From Magicicada septendecula (Eukaryota; Arthropoda; Insecta; Hemiptera; Cicadidae), in NCBI GenBank assembly GCA_034769895.1, contig CM068372.1, positions 376,651,410 to 376,715,409 of the forward strand: a stretch of 64,000 nt of DNA, in the 5' to 3' direction. This document shows, in pieces, positions 1 to 11,458 of the stretch (positions are counted from its first letter, which is position 1; the number at the start of each line of letters is the position of its first letter). The translations under genes and the position numbers were made by a program. The notes under the pieces are model-generated. The model ran no database searches, was not told the DNA's origin, and saw only the letters and a program-made list of their open reading frames with translations.

Positions 1-319
1 CACAGCAACACGTGCGAACGCCCCTACCGACCGACAGTGCCAAGTGTCTGTCAAAATAAATCTACACAGTTATCAATTTACTTTAGATTAGATTTATTTT
101 ATTACAATTTCTTCTTGTCCTTCCGCATTTCATGTGTTCTGTTCAGTTATTTGGGGTAAACGGTGCTTTCTCGGTCGCCCAAATTAAATTTAGTCTACTC
201 GATGAATATTTATTCTTCTGCTCTTCACGTGTATGACTCATAATGATTTAATTATCACGATGAAAGGAATACGTACAAATGGAACAAATGTAATTAACAT
301 CTTGATATAACGCGAAAAG
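1..319. other. unassigned AT-rich DNA
   Basis: No open frame, repeat end or RNA gene was recognised here. It lies directly upstream of a LINE reverse transcriptase relic. Confidence 0.5.
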
Positions 320-978
320 AAAACTAAGGAAAATAACAAACGTTTTACAAAGTTATTGTAGTCCTGCTACGTTGTAGGCCTACACAAATATCTGGGGTGC
401 GTAATTAGCCAAGATGGAGCTTATCAATAATGATATTAACACTATAGACTCACCCAAGGACGAACGGCTGTCCAAAAGCTAAACTCCTTGCTCTGGTCAC
501 CAAGCATCAGAAGAATGGATGCCAAAATTAATTTATTTACGGTACTACAATTGTGCAGCCACTTACAACACATGTATCAGATGAAGAGTGTTGGCAGATG
601 AAGAAAAGGAATAAAGGAAAATCGGGATCGGTTGAAACAGATTGTTTAAGAACAATCTTGTCGGATATGCCGGCTGCACCATGTAAAAAATAAAGTACTA
701 AGGGAGCGAGCAAATGTTAAAGAAAATATTAACGGAACGACGTAGTTTAATGTGATGCGGACACACACAGATCGTGAGCAACGAGAGATGGCCTAGAAGG
801 TTACTACAGTATCATCCGCAGGTCAAGAGGTAGGCCTCGGAGAACTTTGAGACAGAATGTGGAGGCCGATATGAGGAGCAAGAATTTATAGCAAACTGAC
901 AAAATAAAACTAAGGAAAATAATAAACTTTTACAGAGTTATTGTAGTCCCACTGCCTTGTACACAAATGTCTGACTAT
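320..978. repeat. direct repeats (320-398 and 906-978) flanking a LINE relic
   Basis: Two copies of a stretch of about 75 bases starting AAAACTAAGGAAAATAA lie in the same orientation on either side of the RT relic at 390-892. They differ at several positions by eye, so they are old. They are too long for a normal LINE target-site duplication. A local duplication that included the relic boundary is the simplest reading. Confidence 0.55.
390..892 (+). pseudogene. LINE reverse transcriptase C-terminal relic
   Basis: Reading the plus strand, the palm-to-thumb motif is visible as LGCVISQDG, then after several stops KLNSLLWS...DAKINLF. It continues, through frame changes, to a basic tail resembling RGRPRRTLRQNVEAD. 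This is the usual C-terminal order of an insect non-LTR RT (YLG, SLLW, IYTTIV, WYGHV, RGRP). Four or more stops and frame shifts make it a dead 5'-truncated copy. The catalytic FADD region is absent. The family is clear; the clade is not. Confidence 0.7.
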
Positions 979-1179
979 CACGCTGATACCTCACAAAGTA
1001 ACAGGAAAATCGGAAACCCAGTTAAGTGACAGAAACCGAAAAATCAATATAATCAGCAACACAGACATCCATTTTAACAGAAAATATCATACATTAAACA
1101 TTGAAAGAATATTGTTAAAGTTGTTTAATTATCTTTATGATAGTAGGAGTTCATCTATGTTAGGATGCGGCCTTTACAG

Positions 1180-1372
1180 TGGGTTTTTAATCATCTTTAA
1201 TGCCAAATTACAATCTTTCAACATCGTACACAGTTCAGGGAAGACTTCGTTTTGGTTACTGCTTCTACCGCTAAGCACTAACATAAAATGATAGTTCACC
1301 GCTAGGCCTGTAGCGACACCTGTTTGTCGCTCCGCGAGCTTTTCAACTGACCCTCCTACATTTTATTATTAC
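1180..1372. repeat. dispersed repeat, copy 1 (partner at 4226-4402)
   Basis: About 190 bases starting TTTTAATCATCTTTAATG and ending near a TTATTATTA stretch are found again at 4226-4402 in the same orientation, with clear divergence. Each copy lies just beyond the 3' end of a minus-strand LINE RT tail (stops at 1441 and 4415). It may therefore be a LINE 3' untranslated region or a short element that sits next to it. Confidence 0.6.
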
Positions 1373-1440
1373 TATTCCGGCTGTGCAATGTTTACACATT
1401 TCCCTTTCCGGAACCAAAGATTACAGGAGTGATTGAATTC

Positions 1441-1815
1441 TCATTCTAATTCTAACCATGTGATCGGTGGTCTTCCTCTTTTCCTTCTTCCTGGTGGGGT
1501 CCATTCCATAACTCTCCTTCGCAATCTTTCCTGTGCCATTCTTTTTGTGTATCCAACCATTGTAATTTTTTTTGTTTGGATAAAATCAACAACTGAATTT
1601 TTCACATTCATTCTGTCCTTAATAACTTCCTTTCTAATTTTCTCACGTCTGGATACTCTTGTCGAACGACTCCAAAAGTCCATCTCTGCTGTCATTAATT
1701 TTGTTCTTGTGTGTTTATTAGTAGTCCAAACTTCTGAGTCATGATACTTATAACAATGGTTTTAATATTTTTGTTTTAGTTTATCCCACAGGATTCCATT
1801 TAATGTAGATATAGC
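1441..1815 (-). pseudogene. LINE reverse transcriptase C-terminal relic
   Basis: Minus-strand translation gives SEVWTT, MTAEMDFWSRSTRVSR, a VGYTKRM segment (the WYGHV-RM motif) and the tail RRKRGRPPITW. These are the conserved C-terminal motifs of insect LINE RTs. One in-frame stop lies near 1770. The copy begins abruptly at the hAT target site, so it is strongly 5' truncated. The plus-strand frame over the same bases is only its shadow. Confidence 0.8.
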
Positions 1816-4208
1816 CAGTGGCGTAGCTAGGCTTTTTGGCGCCCGGGACAAGAATAATCGTCGGCCGCCTCACCTTCACAATTAAAGGGGCACAAAAGAG
1901 CAAAAATGAAGGTTCATTCAGTGAACAAAGTACTTAATAAATGCAAATGTGTTGATTTTGTATGAACGCACGTCCAGCAAACGTCTTAACTACATTTGTT
2001 GAGTCAAAATTAAGTAATTACATATTATAATATTACCGGTATTCAGTTTGTATACATTTATTATTCTCAAATGTAGACTATAAAAACTGTAGTATTATAA
2101 AAAATGTATAACGTAAAAATGCTCTAATAAACATGCAAATTCCTTGTAGGTCTAAAGCGCATCTTCAAAACAATATCCTAAAGCAACATAAAGTTAAAGA
2201 AAGAATTACATTAAAAGTAATAAAATAAATCACTAACCATTACAGGTAAATGGTTCCGTCTTCTATTAATAAACACTTAATATTTAATAAATACTATTTA
2301 AAACGAGCCATTTTAAATGTAACTTTCCTGGTATTAATTGCTGCAATGTGGGTTATTAAATCACTATAATCTAAAGCCGAACCAATGTCGTTTTCAATTG
2401 AAAGTATCGCTAGATTTGATACTCTGTCTTGAGATATTGCTGATCGCAGGTACTATTTAACCAATTTAAGCTTACTAAACGATTTTTCACAAGAAGACAC
2501 AGAACGCTGGTAAAGTAAGAAAATTTTTTAAAGCTGTTGCTAGTGTTTTGTACGCTTCTAATCTCAATGAAGGAATGTACTGCCGCTGTCCCTGAGGTGT
2601 AGTCTTTTCGTTCTCCGTTAAATACTTACCCCTTTCCGTCATACTTTTTTCCCTTTTAAATAAAAGTATGACATATTTCAAGTCATTGAACAATTCTTCA
2701 CTGTTTAGGTCATGTGGATAAAGTTTTGCAAGCACTGTGCACTTAATATTGATTTGGGTAAGCTGTTCCTTAAAATGTATATCCCCATCATTTACGTACG
2801 CCTCAAATTTACAGAGGAACCCAAAGCGTTTTTCTAACTCTTTTATGTTAGAGAAAAACGGCTTGAAATTTTACGTCGCATTTCTTGCCGAACAGTTAAT
2901 GCAGAATCGTCTACATACTCCCCTGGCAACGTGAGCTTCCTTCTTATCCTTTTTGTGATACTGACAACCCATTCATTACATACCTAATCTGCCTTAGTAA
3001 CGACACTGTCACCACAGCTCATTCCTCCAAACTTTTAATTTGTCCGTTATCGTTTCCAGAAGTGTCAATGCTTTATTTAGCCAAAGCATAACAAAGTATT
3101 TTATCACGTTACGCACAAAGTATATATTTTTATACATTAAAAATGTATCCAAGTATTTTAACAAAGCCAGAAAATTCCAGGATTTGGATCGTTAGCAATA
3201 GACTCTCGATGTCCTATCAGTGACAGATTTTGTTGTGCAAAAGTTTGTACTGTGGCAATGAACCGTTTGAGGGTTTCTTTCCATGTCTTAACTGCTTTAC
3301 TCATTTATTCCTGAAGTAGATCATCAGTAAGTCCCCCTTTGTTTAAAGAACGTTCCAATTCCTTCCATTCAAAAAACGCAGAGTGATGAGCAGGATTATT
3401 TTCATGATCCTGAATACGGGGATTTAACTTTCGCCACGACGAAAACCCATTTTTAATATTGAAATGGCTTCTTTGATTTTTTTTTGTGGAAATAAAGTGC
3501 AACAAAAGCAAAATAGACACTTTTTTGGAGAAAAACACATCCAAGTGCGATTTACCTTTTCGACATTTTGCAAGGTTTTATCAAACCAATACTTGTTTAA
3601 GTATCGTCCAGCTTCATCTTCAGGAAAATGGGTCTCCTTATTCTGCAACTGACTTGTTCCTCTATTCACCACTATATATCGGAAGGATTGAGATTTCTCG
3701 CTGGGCCAAGCTCCTATATCTTGTATAGCAGCACCGTGAACACGGACTATATTGTTGCTAGTAATATTCTGTCCTTCATCGCCTGTAATTTCAGTACTGT
3801 ACGGTGCAACATCATCCATGGTACTAGAGCCAACTGAATCTTGTAAGTGTACTTTGACACTTTCACAGTTTGAAGTATTCACGTCGTTAACGTTACTGTA
3901 TTTATCAACAGCCTCGTCGCTAATAACATCCATTTTATGTTCGCAAGTTGATTCCTTGTTAATTGTAATATTTTGACACTCAGAGTTCGATTTTCCTTGA
4001 ATAAAAGACTTCGTAAACTCTTTGGAACTTGTAGTTTTTAATCTTATATTAAGAAAATCTTATATTCTTGTAGTTCTTAAGGAATAGCGATATCAAAGTA
4101 ACAAATTGTTTGTAGTTTTATAAACTGGAAGTCTATGCTCACTTTGCCGCCCTCCTGGCTATGCCGCCCAGGGCTGCTGCTCCCTTGCCCCCCCTAGCAA
4201 CGCCTCTG
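1816..4208. mobile_element. decayed hAT transposon (2.39 kb)
   Basis: The left end reads CAGTGGCGTAGCTAGG. The right end, on the other strand, reads CAGAGGCGTTGCTAGG. These are near-identical terminal inverted repeats of hAT type. They are flanked by 8-bp target duplications GATATAGC (1808-1815) and GCTATAGC (4209-4216), which match at 7 of 8 positions. The element carries a broken minus-strand transposase with a TTF zinc finger. It is shorter than a full element of this group, so an internal deletion is likely. Confidence 0.88.
2305..3933 (-). pseudogene. hAT transposase, ZMYM1-like (TTF zinc finger/DUF4371), broken
   Basis: The product would be a cut-and-paste hAT transposase. The N-terminal part (3933-3424) ends in a TTF-type zinc finger region with YLNKYWFDKT, RTWMCFSPKK and a CFCC cluster. 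A frameshift near 3440 moves the frame to FSSWRKLNPRIQDHENN and HHSAFFEW. Later come fragments QQNLSLIGHRESIAND. The hAT dimerisation end is at 2305-2735, with TLPA then SSCEKSFSKLKLVK, a stop, and YLRSAISQDRVSNLAILSIE. At least two frameshifts and several stops are present. The central catalytic part is largely missing. It is dead. Confidence 0.85.
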
Positions 4209-4225
4209 GCTATAGCCACTTACAT

Positions 4226-4402
4226 GTCAATTTTAATCATCTTTAATGTCACATTAAAATCTGTCAACATCTTATACAGTTTTGAGAAGACCTCGTTCTG
4301 GTTAGTGCTTCTACCGCCTAGCGTTATAATGAAATTTTAGTTCTACCGCGAAGTTACACATGTCGCTCCGCGAACTTATCAACTAACCCTCGTACATCAT
4401 TA
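4226..4402. repeat. dispersed repeat, copy 2 (partner at 1180-1372)
   Basis: Diverged second copy of the repeat at 1180-1372, in the same orientation, again lying at the 3' side of a minus-strand LINE RT tail (stop at 4415). Confidence 0.6.
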
Positions 4403-4414
4403 TTAGCGAGGATC

Positions 4415-5020
4415 CTACAGTTTATGCCCCATCCCGCATTTCGATCGCCGTTTCTCCCTATCTTTCCAATCATCGTCTTCAAAAGCTCGATCTCTCATGC
4501 TTTTCCTAATTCCTGTTCTCCACTGTTTTGTCAGTCTTCCTTTTCTTCTCCTGTTTTGTGATGTGTAAGTCAATGCTTCCTTTGACCATCGCTTCTCCTC
4601 CATCCTCATTACGTGACCATACCATAGCAACTGTCTGGATTCTATTCTTTCTGCTGTTGTAAATATGCGCCCTGTTTTCCTTCTTATATCTTCGTTTCTA
4701 ACATGTTGCAGTCTAGAAATATCACACGCTCTTCTTAAGAAGTCCATTTCCACAGTTTCTATCATCTTTTTCTCTTTATCTGAAAGTTGCCAACATTCGC
4801 ACCCATAAGTTAAAATGGGCTCCACAATAGTTGTGTAGATTGTCAGTTTAGTTTGAAGTTTCATTTTGTTCGACCAAAGTAACGAGTTTAGCAAACGAAT
4901 AGCCTTTTTCCCCTGTTGTATCCAATTTTTTATGTAATTCTATGTTGTTCCATCTTCTGAAATAATGCTTCCCAAATATTTGAATTCGCTACACTTTCCG
5001 ATTCTATGTATTTGCATACG
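4415..5020 (-). pseudogene. LINE reverse transcriptase C-terminal relic (family A, copy 1)
   Basis: From 5020 leftwards the minus strand reads IGKCSEFKYLGSIISEDG, a TAG stop, then an open frame of 159 codons from 4894. It contains SLLWSNKMKLQTKL, YTTIVEPILTYGCECW, DFLRRACDISR, the LLWYGHVMRM motif and a WKDREKRR tail. This is the RT thumb and C-terminal region of an insect non-LTR retrotransposon. The copy is truncated at about 5020, as usual for LINE insertion by target-primed reverse transcription. No catalytic FADD box remains. Confidence 0.88.
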
Positions 5021-5692
5021 TTTCGACCCTCGTACATATTCGCCATAAAATTTGACACTTTATTTCTACGGTGAAAGTGGTATAAAAATGTATGTCTCTG
5101 TCTGTCTCTCTTTCTACGTACTTGTTTATCGGTCTATACCTAAAGAGCATGAGATATTGGACGTTACACGCCACGGTATTATAAAACGTCCGGTAGACCA
5201 CGCACATAAGAACCTTCGGTCAGAAAGCTTCGCGCATCTTCCCCTCCGTCCGTTCAAACACTCACTCCCCCACCACCTGACTGACAGTTGTAGACTCAAT
5301 CACTCACATTACATTCAGTCACACACTGCTGTGGAGGGGTACCCCTCCACTGTACAGTGTTATGCGCCAAGTACGATGCTCAGAACACTTGGTTCCGCGC
5401 AGGCTCTTATGTCTGTGGGTTTACTATAGTACTCTGTTTGAAGACAGATACTAGTTTGTGTCTGAATGTTTATACAACTTTGACACTCTTCGTAACACAC
5501 ATTATCGTTTTTATGGCACAAAAAAGAACCGTTTAGACAGAGTAACATGTGTGCGGTGAAACAAGCCACATGTTGTGTTGTAGACAGCCGTGTCGGATTA
5601 GTACCGGCTGCTGCTGGGAACGCGTCCGTCTCTATCAGAATGAATCGGTAATGCGTCAACCACTCGACGATGGACAAGTTCCTTTTCTACTT

Positions 5693-5814
5693 CTTTGCAA
5701 GCATAATGCTCACAGCCAATTACGTCGTTCCTTGATCCAACTGATCTCTCCATCTTTGCAAGCATAATGCTCACAGCCAATTACGTCGTTCCTTGATCCA
5801 ACTGATCTCTCCAT
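5693..5814. repeat. 61-bp direct tandem repeat, two copies
   Basis: CTTTGCAAGCATAATGCTC and the following bases repeat with a period of 61 (5693-5753, 5754-5814). The pair is duplicated again in unit 2 at 8671-8792. Just to its right the minus strand reads KGRRSPGRQMKRWRDQ, which looks like another LINE RT tail. Confidence 0.85.
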
Positions 5815-5920
5815 CTTTTCATCTGCCGTCCCGGACTTCTTCTACCTTTCGATGACGAAAACTCCCTTCAACGCCTTCTCTACCGATTTACGTGCACTAC
5901 CCAAAAATTACTTGTTAGAC

Positions 5921-5986
5921 CAGGGGTCTCCAAACGTTTTCATTTGAGGGTCGAATTGAAAAATCTTGGAAGTCAGGTGGGCCAAC

Positions 5987-6029
<43 letters not shown>

Positions 6030-6628
6030 TGTTAACTTATTTTTGTTAAGTTTACAAAATAATCAAGTCATTAAAATAGGTATTTAAATAAAAAATAAGC
6101 AGACTTATCCAAAGAAAACAAATTTATTTATTCAGAATAATGTAAATAAAAGTAAGGGAAAAATAACACTCATTGATATTTGTTATGTACTATTTTTAGG
6201 TTTTCTTATGTATGTACGTATGGAATGTGTGGAGTTGCTTCTGACATATAATGTCTGACCATTTTGGGTTAAATTCTGATGCTCCTACCACTAGAATGGA
6301 TTTCAAGTGTTCGTCTGACAAGTTAGCCCTGTACTTTGATTTTACAAAGTTTGTTTTTGAAAACGTTTGTTCTCAGATATAGGTCGATCCAAACATTGAA
6401 AGCATTGCTCTTGCACATTAACCACGTAAATGTTTTAAATTTGTACAAAATATTATAACATTTTACTGCAATTTTCTTGTTTAGTTATTTAGTAAAAAGT
6501 TATAATACTTGAAGTATTTTGACGATCTATTTAAAAACTGCACGCAGAATCGGCCGGGTTGCCGCGGGCCGGACAATGACCCTTCGCGGGCCGGATGCGG
6601 CCCGCGGGCCGTATTTTGGAGACCCCTG
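5921..6628. mobile_element. non-autonomous hAT (MITE-like), 708 bp
   Basis: Ends CAGGGGTCTCCAAAC and, inverted, GGAGACCCCTG; 8-bp target duplications TGTTAGAC (5913-5920) and TGTTATAC (6629-6636) match 7 of 8. The right end is GC-rich with repeated GCGGGCCG. A (CA)n microsatellite lies near the left end at about 5989-6025. No transposase remains. A relative in inverse orientation is found at 32794-35346. Confidence 0.88.
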
Positions 6629-6744
6629 TGTTATACAATTAACCAACAAGACCGAAACAGTTACTGTTGTAAACCGAGTCATCATCTTGTAAACTACAGC
6701 TATACGACAAAATTATTGAGCGGGTGTCATTCTTCAGGTACAAA

Positions 6745-7382
6745 TAACTTCCCGCCAAGATCTAGAAGCCGAAATAAACGCTTCAAGTTGAAGACCAGTT
6801 TGCTTCAACAACGCAATTTACCGAACAGATTTCTAAACACTGAAACCGAGGTGCGTATATACAAAACAATGGTGCGCCCAATATTGACCTACGCTGCTGA
6901 CATGAGAGCTGCCACAGCGTAAACCGTATACATATTGGAAGCGATCGATACCAAGGCCTTAAAAAGGATGCGGAAACTTGACAATACTCGAAAAGAATGA
7001 GCAGTCATGACATATGGAAAAGATGCGCCGCCCGACTAGTAAGTGGTTGGGTTCAGAGAAGAAGATAAGAGTCACACGCGCGTGTGGAAAAATTGGTCAC
7101 GGGAATTTCGTGGACGGAAAGATTCCTAGTCATAAGGTTTTGATGAGAAAGAAGGACGCTGATTGGAACCATTGCGGAAAGGAAATCATCAGCTATGCCA
7201 TTCAAACTGGTTCATCACCGTCATCGAGGTACGTACGGGAAGGAAAGGCCCAAACAGGAGTACACGGATGAAATAAAAGGAGGAAGAAGCTACGTGATGA
7301 CTAAGAGATTGTCTACGGAAGGGAAGAAATTGTAAGGCCACCGACCTCTGGGTTGAGTAGAAGAAGAGGAATTATTATTATT
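6745..7382 (+). pseudogene. LINE reverse transcriptase relic (family B, copy 1)
   Basis: Plus-strand translation gives KTSLLQQRNLPNRFL, VRIYKTMVRPILTYAAD and, after a stop, LEAIDTKALKRMRKL. These are the IYKT-VRP-LTY and M..LR motifs of an insect LINE RT. The 3' end is an ATTATTATTA tail at about 7367-7381. It abuts the 3' end of the minus-strand family A copy tail to tail. Stops and frame changes make it dead. Confidence 0.78.
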
Positions 7383-7392
7383 AGAGGGGGTC

Positions 7393-7998
7393 CTACAGTT
7401 TATGCCCCATCCCGCATTTCGATCGCCGTTTCTCCCTATCTTTCCAATCATCGTCTTCAATAGCTCGATCTCTCATGCTTTTCCTAATTCCTGTTCTCCA
7501 CTGTGTTGTCAGTCTTCCTTTTCTTCTCCTGTTTTGTGGTGTGTAAGTCAATGCTTCCTTTGACCATCGCTTCTCCTCCATCCTCATTACGTGACCATAC
7601 CATAGCAACTGTCTGGATTCTATTCTTTCTGCTGTTGTAAATATGCGCCCTGTTTTCCTTCTTATATCTTCGTTTCTAACATGTTGCAGTCTAGAAATAT
7701 CACACGCTCTTCTTAAGAAGTCCATTTCCACAGTTTCTATCATCTTTTTCTCTTTATCTGAAAGTTGCCAACATTCGCACCCATAAGTTAAAATGGGCTC
7801 CACAATAGTTGTGTAGATTGTCAGTTTAGTTTGAAGTTTCATTTTGTTCGACCAAAGTAACGAGTTTAGCAAACGAATAGCCTTTTTCCCCTGTTGTATC
7901 CAATTTTTTATGTAATTCTATGTTGTTCCATCTTCTGAAATAATGCTTCCCAAATATTTGAATTCGCTACACTTTCCGATTCTATGTATTTGCATACG
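7393..7998 (-). pseudogene. LINE reverse transcriptase C-terminal relic (family A, copy 2)
   Basis: Nearly identical to the copy at 4415-5020, with an open frame of 159 codons starting at 7872. At 7460-7540 three small differences (TAG for AAG context, GTT for TTT, GGT for GAT) agree with the copy at 10377 rather than with the copy at 4415. This suggests a recombinant between them. Confidence 0.88.
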
Positions 7999-8898
7999 TT
8001 TCGACCCTCGTACATATTCGCCATAAAATTTGACACTTTATTTCTACGGTGAAAGTGGTATAAAAATGTATGTCTCTGTCTGTCTCTCTTTCTACGTACT
8101 TGTTTATCGGTCTATACCTAAAGAGCATGAGATATTGGACGTTACACGCCACGGTATTATAAAACGTCCGGTAGACCACGCACATAAGAACCTTCGGTCA
8201 GAAAGCTTCGCGCATCTTCCCCTCCGTCCGTTCAAACACTCACTCCCCCACCACCTGACTGACAGTTGTAGACTCAATCACTCACATTACATTCAGTCAC
8301 ACACTGCTGTGGAGGGGTACCCCTCCACTGTACAGTGTTATGCGCCAAGTACGATGCTCAGAACACTTGGTTCCGCGCAGGCTCTTATGTCTGTGGGTTT
8401 ACTATAGTACTCTGTTTGAAGACAGATACTAGTTTGTGTCTGAATGTTTATACAACTTTGACACTCTTCGTAACACACATTATCGTTTTTATGGCACAAA
8501 AAAGAACCGTTTAGACAGAGTAACATGTGTGCGGTGAAACAAGCCACATGTTGTGTTGTAGACAGCCGTGTCGGATTAGTACCGGCTGCTGCTGGGAACG
8601 CGTCCGTCTCTATCAGAATGAATCGGTAATGCGTCAACCACTCGACGATGGACAAGTTCCTTTTCTACTTCTTTGCAAGCATAATGCTCACAGCCAATTA
8701 CGTCGTTCCTTGATCCAACTGATCTCTCCATCTTTGCAAGCATAATGCTCACAGCCAATTACGTCGTTCCTTGATCCAACTGATCTCTCCATCTTTTCAT
8801 CTGCCGTCCCGGACTTCTTCTACCTTTCGATGACGAAAACTCCCTTCAACGCCTTCTCTACCGATTTACGTGCACTACCCAAAAATTACTTGTTAGAC

Positions 8899-8964
8899 CA
8901 GGGGTCTCCAAACGTTTTCATTTGAGGGTCGAATTGAAAAATCTTGGAAGTCAGGTGGGCCAAC

Positions 8965-9013
<49 letters not shown>

Positions 9014-9612
9014 TGTTAACTTATTTTTGTTAAGTTTACAAAATAATCAAGTCATTAAAATAGGTATTTAAATAAAAAATAAGCAGACTTATCCAAAGAA
9101 AACAAATTTATTTATTCAGAATAATGTAAATAAAAGTAAGGGAAAAATAACACTCATTGATATTTGTTATGTACTATTTTTAGGTTTTCTTATGTATGTA
9201 CGTATGGAATGTGTGGAGTTGCTTCTGACATATAATGTCTGACCATTTTGGGTTAAATTCTGATGCTCCTACCACTAGAATGGATTTCAAGTGTTCGTCT
9301 GACAAGTTAGCCCTGTACTTTGATTTTACAAAGTTTGTTTTTGAAAACGTTTGTTCTCAGATATAGGTCGATCCAAACATTGAAAGCATTGCTCTTGCAC
9401 ATTAACCACGTAAATGTTTTAAATTTGTACAAAATATTATAACATTTTACTGCAATTTTCTTGTTTAGTTATTTAGTAAAAAGTTATAATACTTGAAGTA
9501 TTTTGACGATCTATTTAAAAACTGCACGCAGAATCGGCCGGGTTGCCGCGGGCCGGACAATGACCCTTCGCGGGCCGGATGCGGCCCGCGGGCCGTATTT
9601 TGGAGACCCCTG
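8899..9612. mobile_element. non-autonomous hAT (MITE-like), duplicated copy
   Basis: Same element as at 5921-6628, copied with its flanks and target duplications as part of tandem unit 2. The CA tract is 6 bases longer. Confidence 0.88.
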
Positions 9613-9723
9613 TGTTATACAATTAACCAAGAAGACCGAAACAGTTACTGTTGTAAACCGAGTCATCATCTTGTAAACTACAGCTATACGACAAAATTAT
9701 TGAGCGGGTGTCATTCTTCAGGT

Positions 9724-10366
9724 ACAAATAACTTCCCGCCAAGATCTAGAAGCCGAAATAAACGCTTCAAGTTGAAGACCAGTTTGCTTCAACAACGCAA
9801 TTTACCGAACAGATTTCTAAACACTGAAACCGAGGTGCGTATATACAAAACAATGGTGCGCCCAATATTGACCTACGCTGCTGACATGAGAGCTGCCACA
9901 GCGTAAACCGTATACATATTGGAAGCGATCGATACCAAGGCCTTAAAAAGGATGCGGAAACTTGACAATACTCGAAAAGAATGAGCAGTCATGACATATG
10001 GAAAAGATGCGCCGCCCGACTAGTAAGTGGTTGGGTTCAGAGAAGAAGATAAGAGTCACACGCGCGTGTGGAAAAATTGGTCACGGGAATTTCGTGGACG
10101 GAAAGATTCCTAGTCATAAGGTTTTGATGAGAAAGAAGGACGCTGATTGGAACCATTGCGGAAAGGAAATCATCAGCTATGCCATTCAAACTGGTTCATC
10201 ACCGTCATCGAGGTACGTACGGGAAGGAAAGGCCCAAACAGGAGTACACGGATGAAATAAAAGGAGGAAGAAGCTACGTGATGACTAAGAGATTGTCTAC
10301 GGAAGGGAAGAAATTGTAAGGCCACCGACCTCTGGGTTGAGTAGAAGAAGAGGAATTATTATTATT
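9724..10366 (+). pseudogene. LINE reverse transcriptase relic (family B, copy 2)
   Basis: Duplicate of the relic at 6745-7382, with the same KTMVRPILTY motif, the same stop and the same ATT-rich tail. Confidence 0.78.
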
Positions 10367-10376
10367 AGAGGGGGTC

Positions 10377-11062
10377 CTACAGTCTATGCCGCATCCCGCA
10401 TTTCGATCGCCATTTCTCCCTATCTTTCCAGTCATCGTCTTCAATAGCTCGATCTCTCATGCTTTTCCTAATTCCTGTTCTCCACTGTGTTGTCAGTCTT
10501 CCTTTTCTTCTCCTGTTTTGTGGTGTGTAAGTCAATGCTTTCTTTGACCATTGCTTCTCCTCCATCCTCATTACGTGACCATACCATAGCAACTGTCTGG
10601 ATTCTATTCTTTCTGCTGTTGTAAATATGCGCCCCGTTTTCCTTCTTATATCTTCGTTTCTAACATGTTGCAGTCTAGATACATTACACGCTCTTCTTAA
10701 GAAGTCCATTTCCACAGTTTCTATAATCTTTTTCTCTTTATCTGAAAGTTGCAAACATTCGCAGCCATAAGTTAAAATGGGCTCCACAATAGTTGTGTAG
10801 ATTGTCAGTTTAGTTTGAAGTTTCATTTTGTTCGACCAAAGTAATGCGTTTAGCAAACGAATAGCCTTTCTTCCCTGCTGTATCCTATTTTTGATGTCAT
10901 TCTTTGTTGTTCCATCTTCTGAAATAATGCTTCCCAAATATTTGAATTCGCTACACTTCCCGATTCCATGGATTTGCGGATCTGGGTCTTCTTCTTGCAT
11001 GTCTCCTATTTTCAGATATTCTATTTTAGTAGTGTTTATGTTTAGACCCCATTTAGAAGAAG
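10377..11062 (-). pseudogene. LINE reverse transcriptase C-terminal relic (family A, copy 3)
   Basis: This is the longest and only stop-free family A copy. It shows KWGLNINTTKIEYL, EFKYLGSIISEDG, YTTIVEPILTYGCEC, LLWYGHVMRM and the WKDREKWRSK tail. RT similarity begins at about 11062. The same frame stays open upstream to an ATG at 11378, but those roughly 100 residues are not RT-like and look like chance readthrough into flanking DNA. It differs from copies 1 and 2 by several percent by eye. It is a 5'-truncated LINE with no catalytic residues. Confidence 0.85.
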
Positions 11063-11458
11063 ACGAATACGAGAGTAAAATAATAATGTAAAACACAAAT
11101 AATAATTCCTTATACAAGAAGGAATTCCTTATAATATTCCTTATTCTTGATGAGACGTATGTTAGTATTACACGAGTGTATGTGTTTGCGGTAACAACTG
11201 GAGGGAACTCGGCGGATGCTGGCTGGCTCCTTTCGGTACCACCGGAACTGCGCGGACCGCGGAATCTGTAAACCCCTGCTGTTATCACTAGCCGATTGTT
11301 AGAAATAATTACGCCACCGTATTGTAACATTTTGCAACAATGTGAGAAATAATCAAGGAAAATACATTTTAGAGACACTGATTAACACATATGAAATTTG
11401 TCTTCTTGTCTTCTATATACATAATAATATATATATATTTATTATTATATGAGGGTTG
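11063..11458. other. flanking DNA between two LINE relics
   Basis: Unassigned sequence with an AT-rich ATATATATTTATTATTAT tract near 11420-11450, which is probably the 3' tail of the next minus-strand LINE. No gene seen. Confidence 0.5.

Larger units (their letters stand above)
4405..7382. repeat. tandem duplication unit 1 (2,978 bp)
   Basis: The whole block recurs immediately downstream at 7383-10366. Spacing is 2978 bases on the left, rising to 2984 after the CA repeat. By eye only a handful of substitutions separate the units, so the duplication is recent. Contents from left: minus-strand LINE RT tail, an unassigned stretch with a 61-bp internal tandem repeat, a hAT MITE with a CA microsatellite, and a plus-strand LINE RT relic ending in ATTATTATTA. 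Confidence 0.93.
7383..10366. repeat. tandem duplication unit 2 (2,984 bp)
   Basis: Second copy of the block at 4405-7382; the 6-base length difference comes from the CA microsatellite. At the left end some sites match unit 1 and others match the third LINE copy at 10377. That is the mosaic expected if unequal crossing-over occurred between two LINE copies. Confidence 0.93.

Noticed and set aside
1433..1744. Plus-strand frame with transmembrane-like segments
   Set aside because: Antisense of a clear LINE RT tail.
10377..11378. A single open frame of 333 codons that could be taken for a gene
   Set aside because: Only the part below 11062 matches LINE RT. The upstream 100 residues have no similarity to RT motifs and are readthrough into flank.
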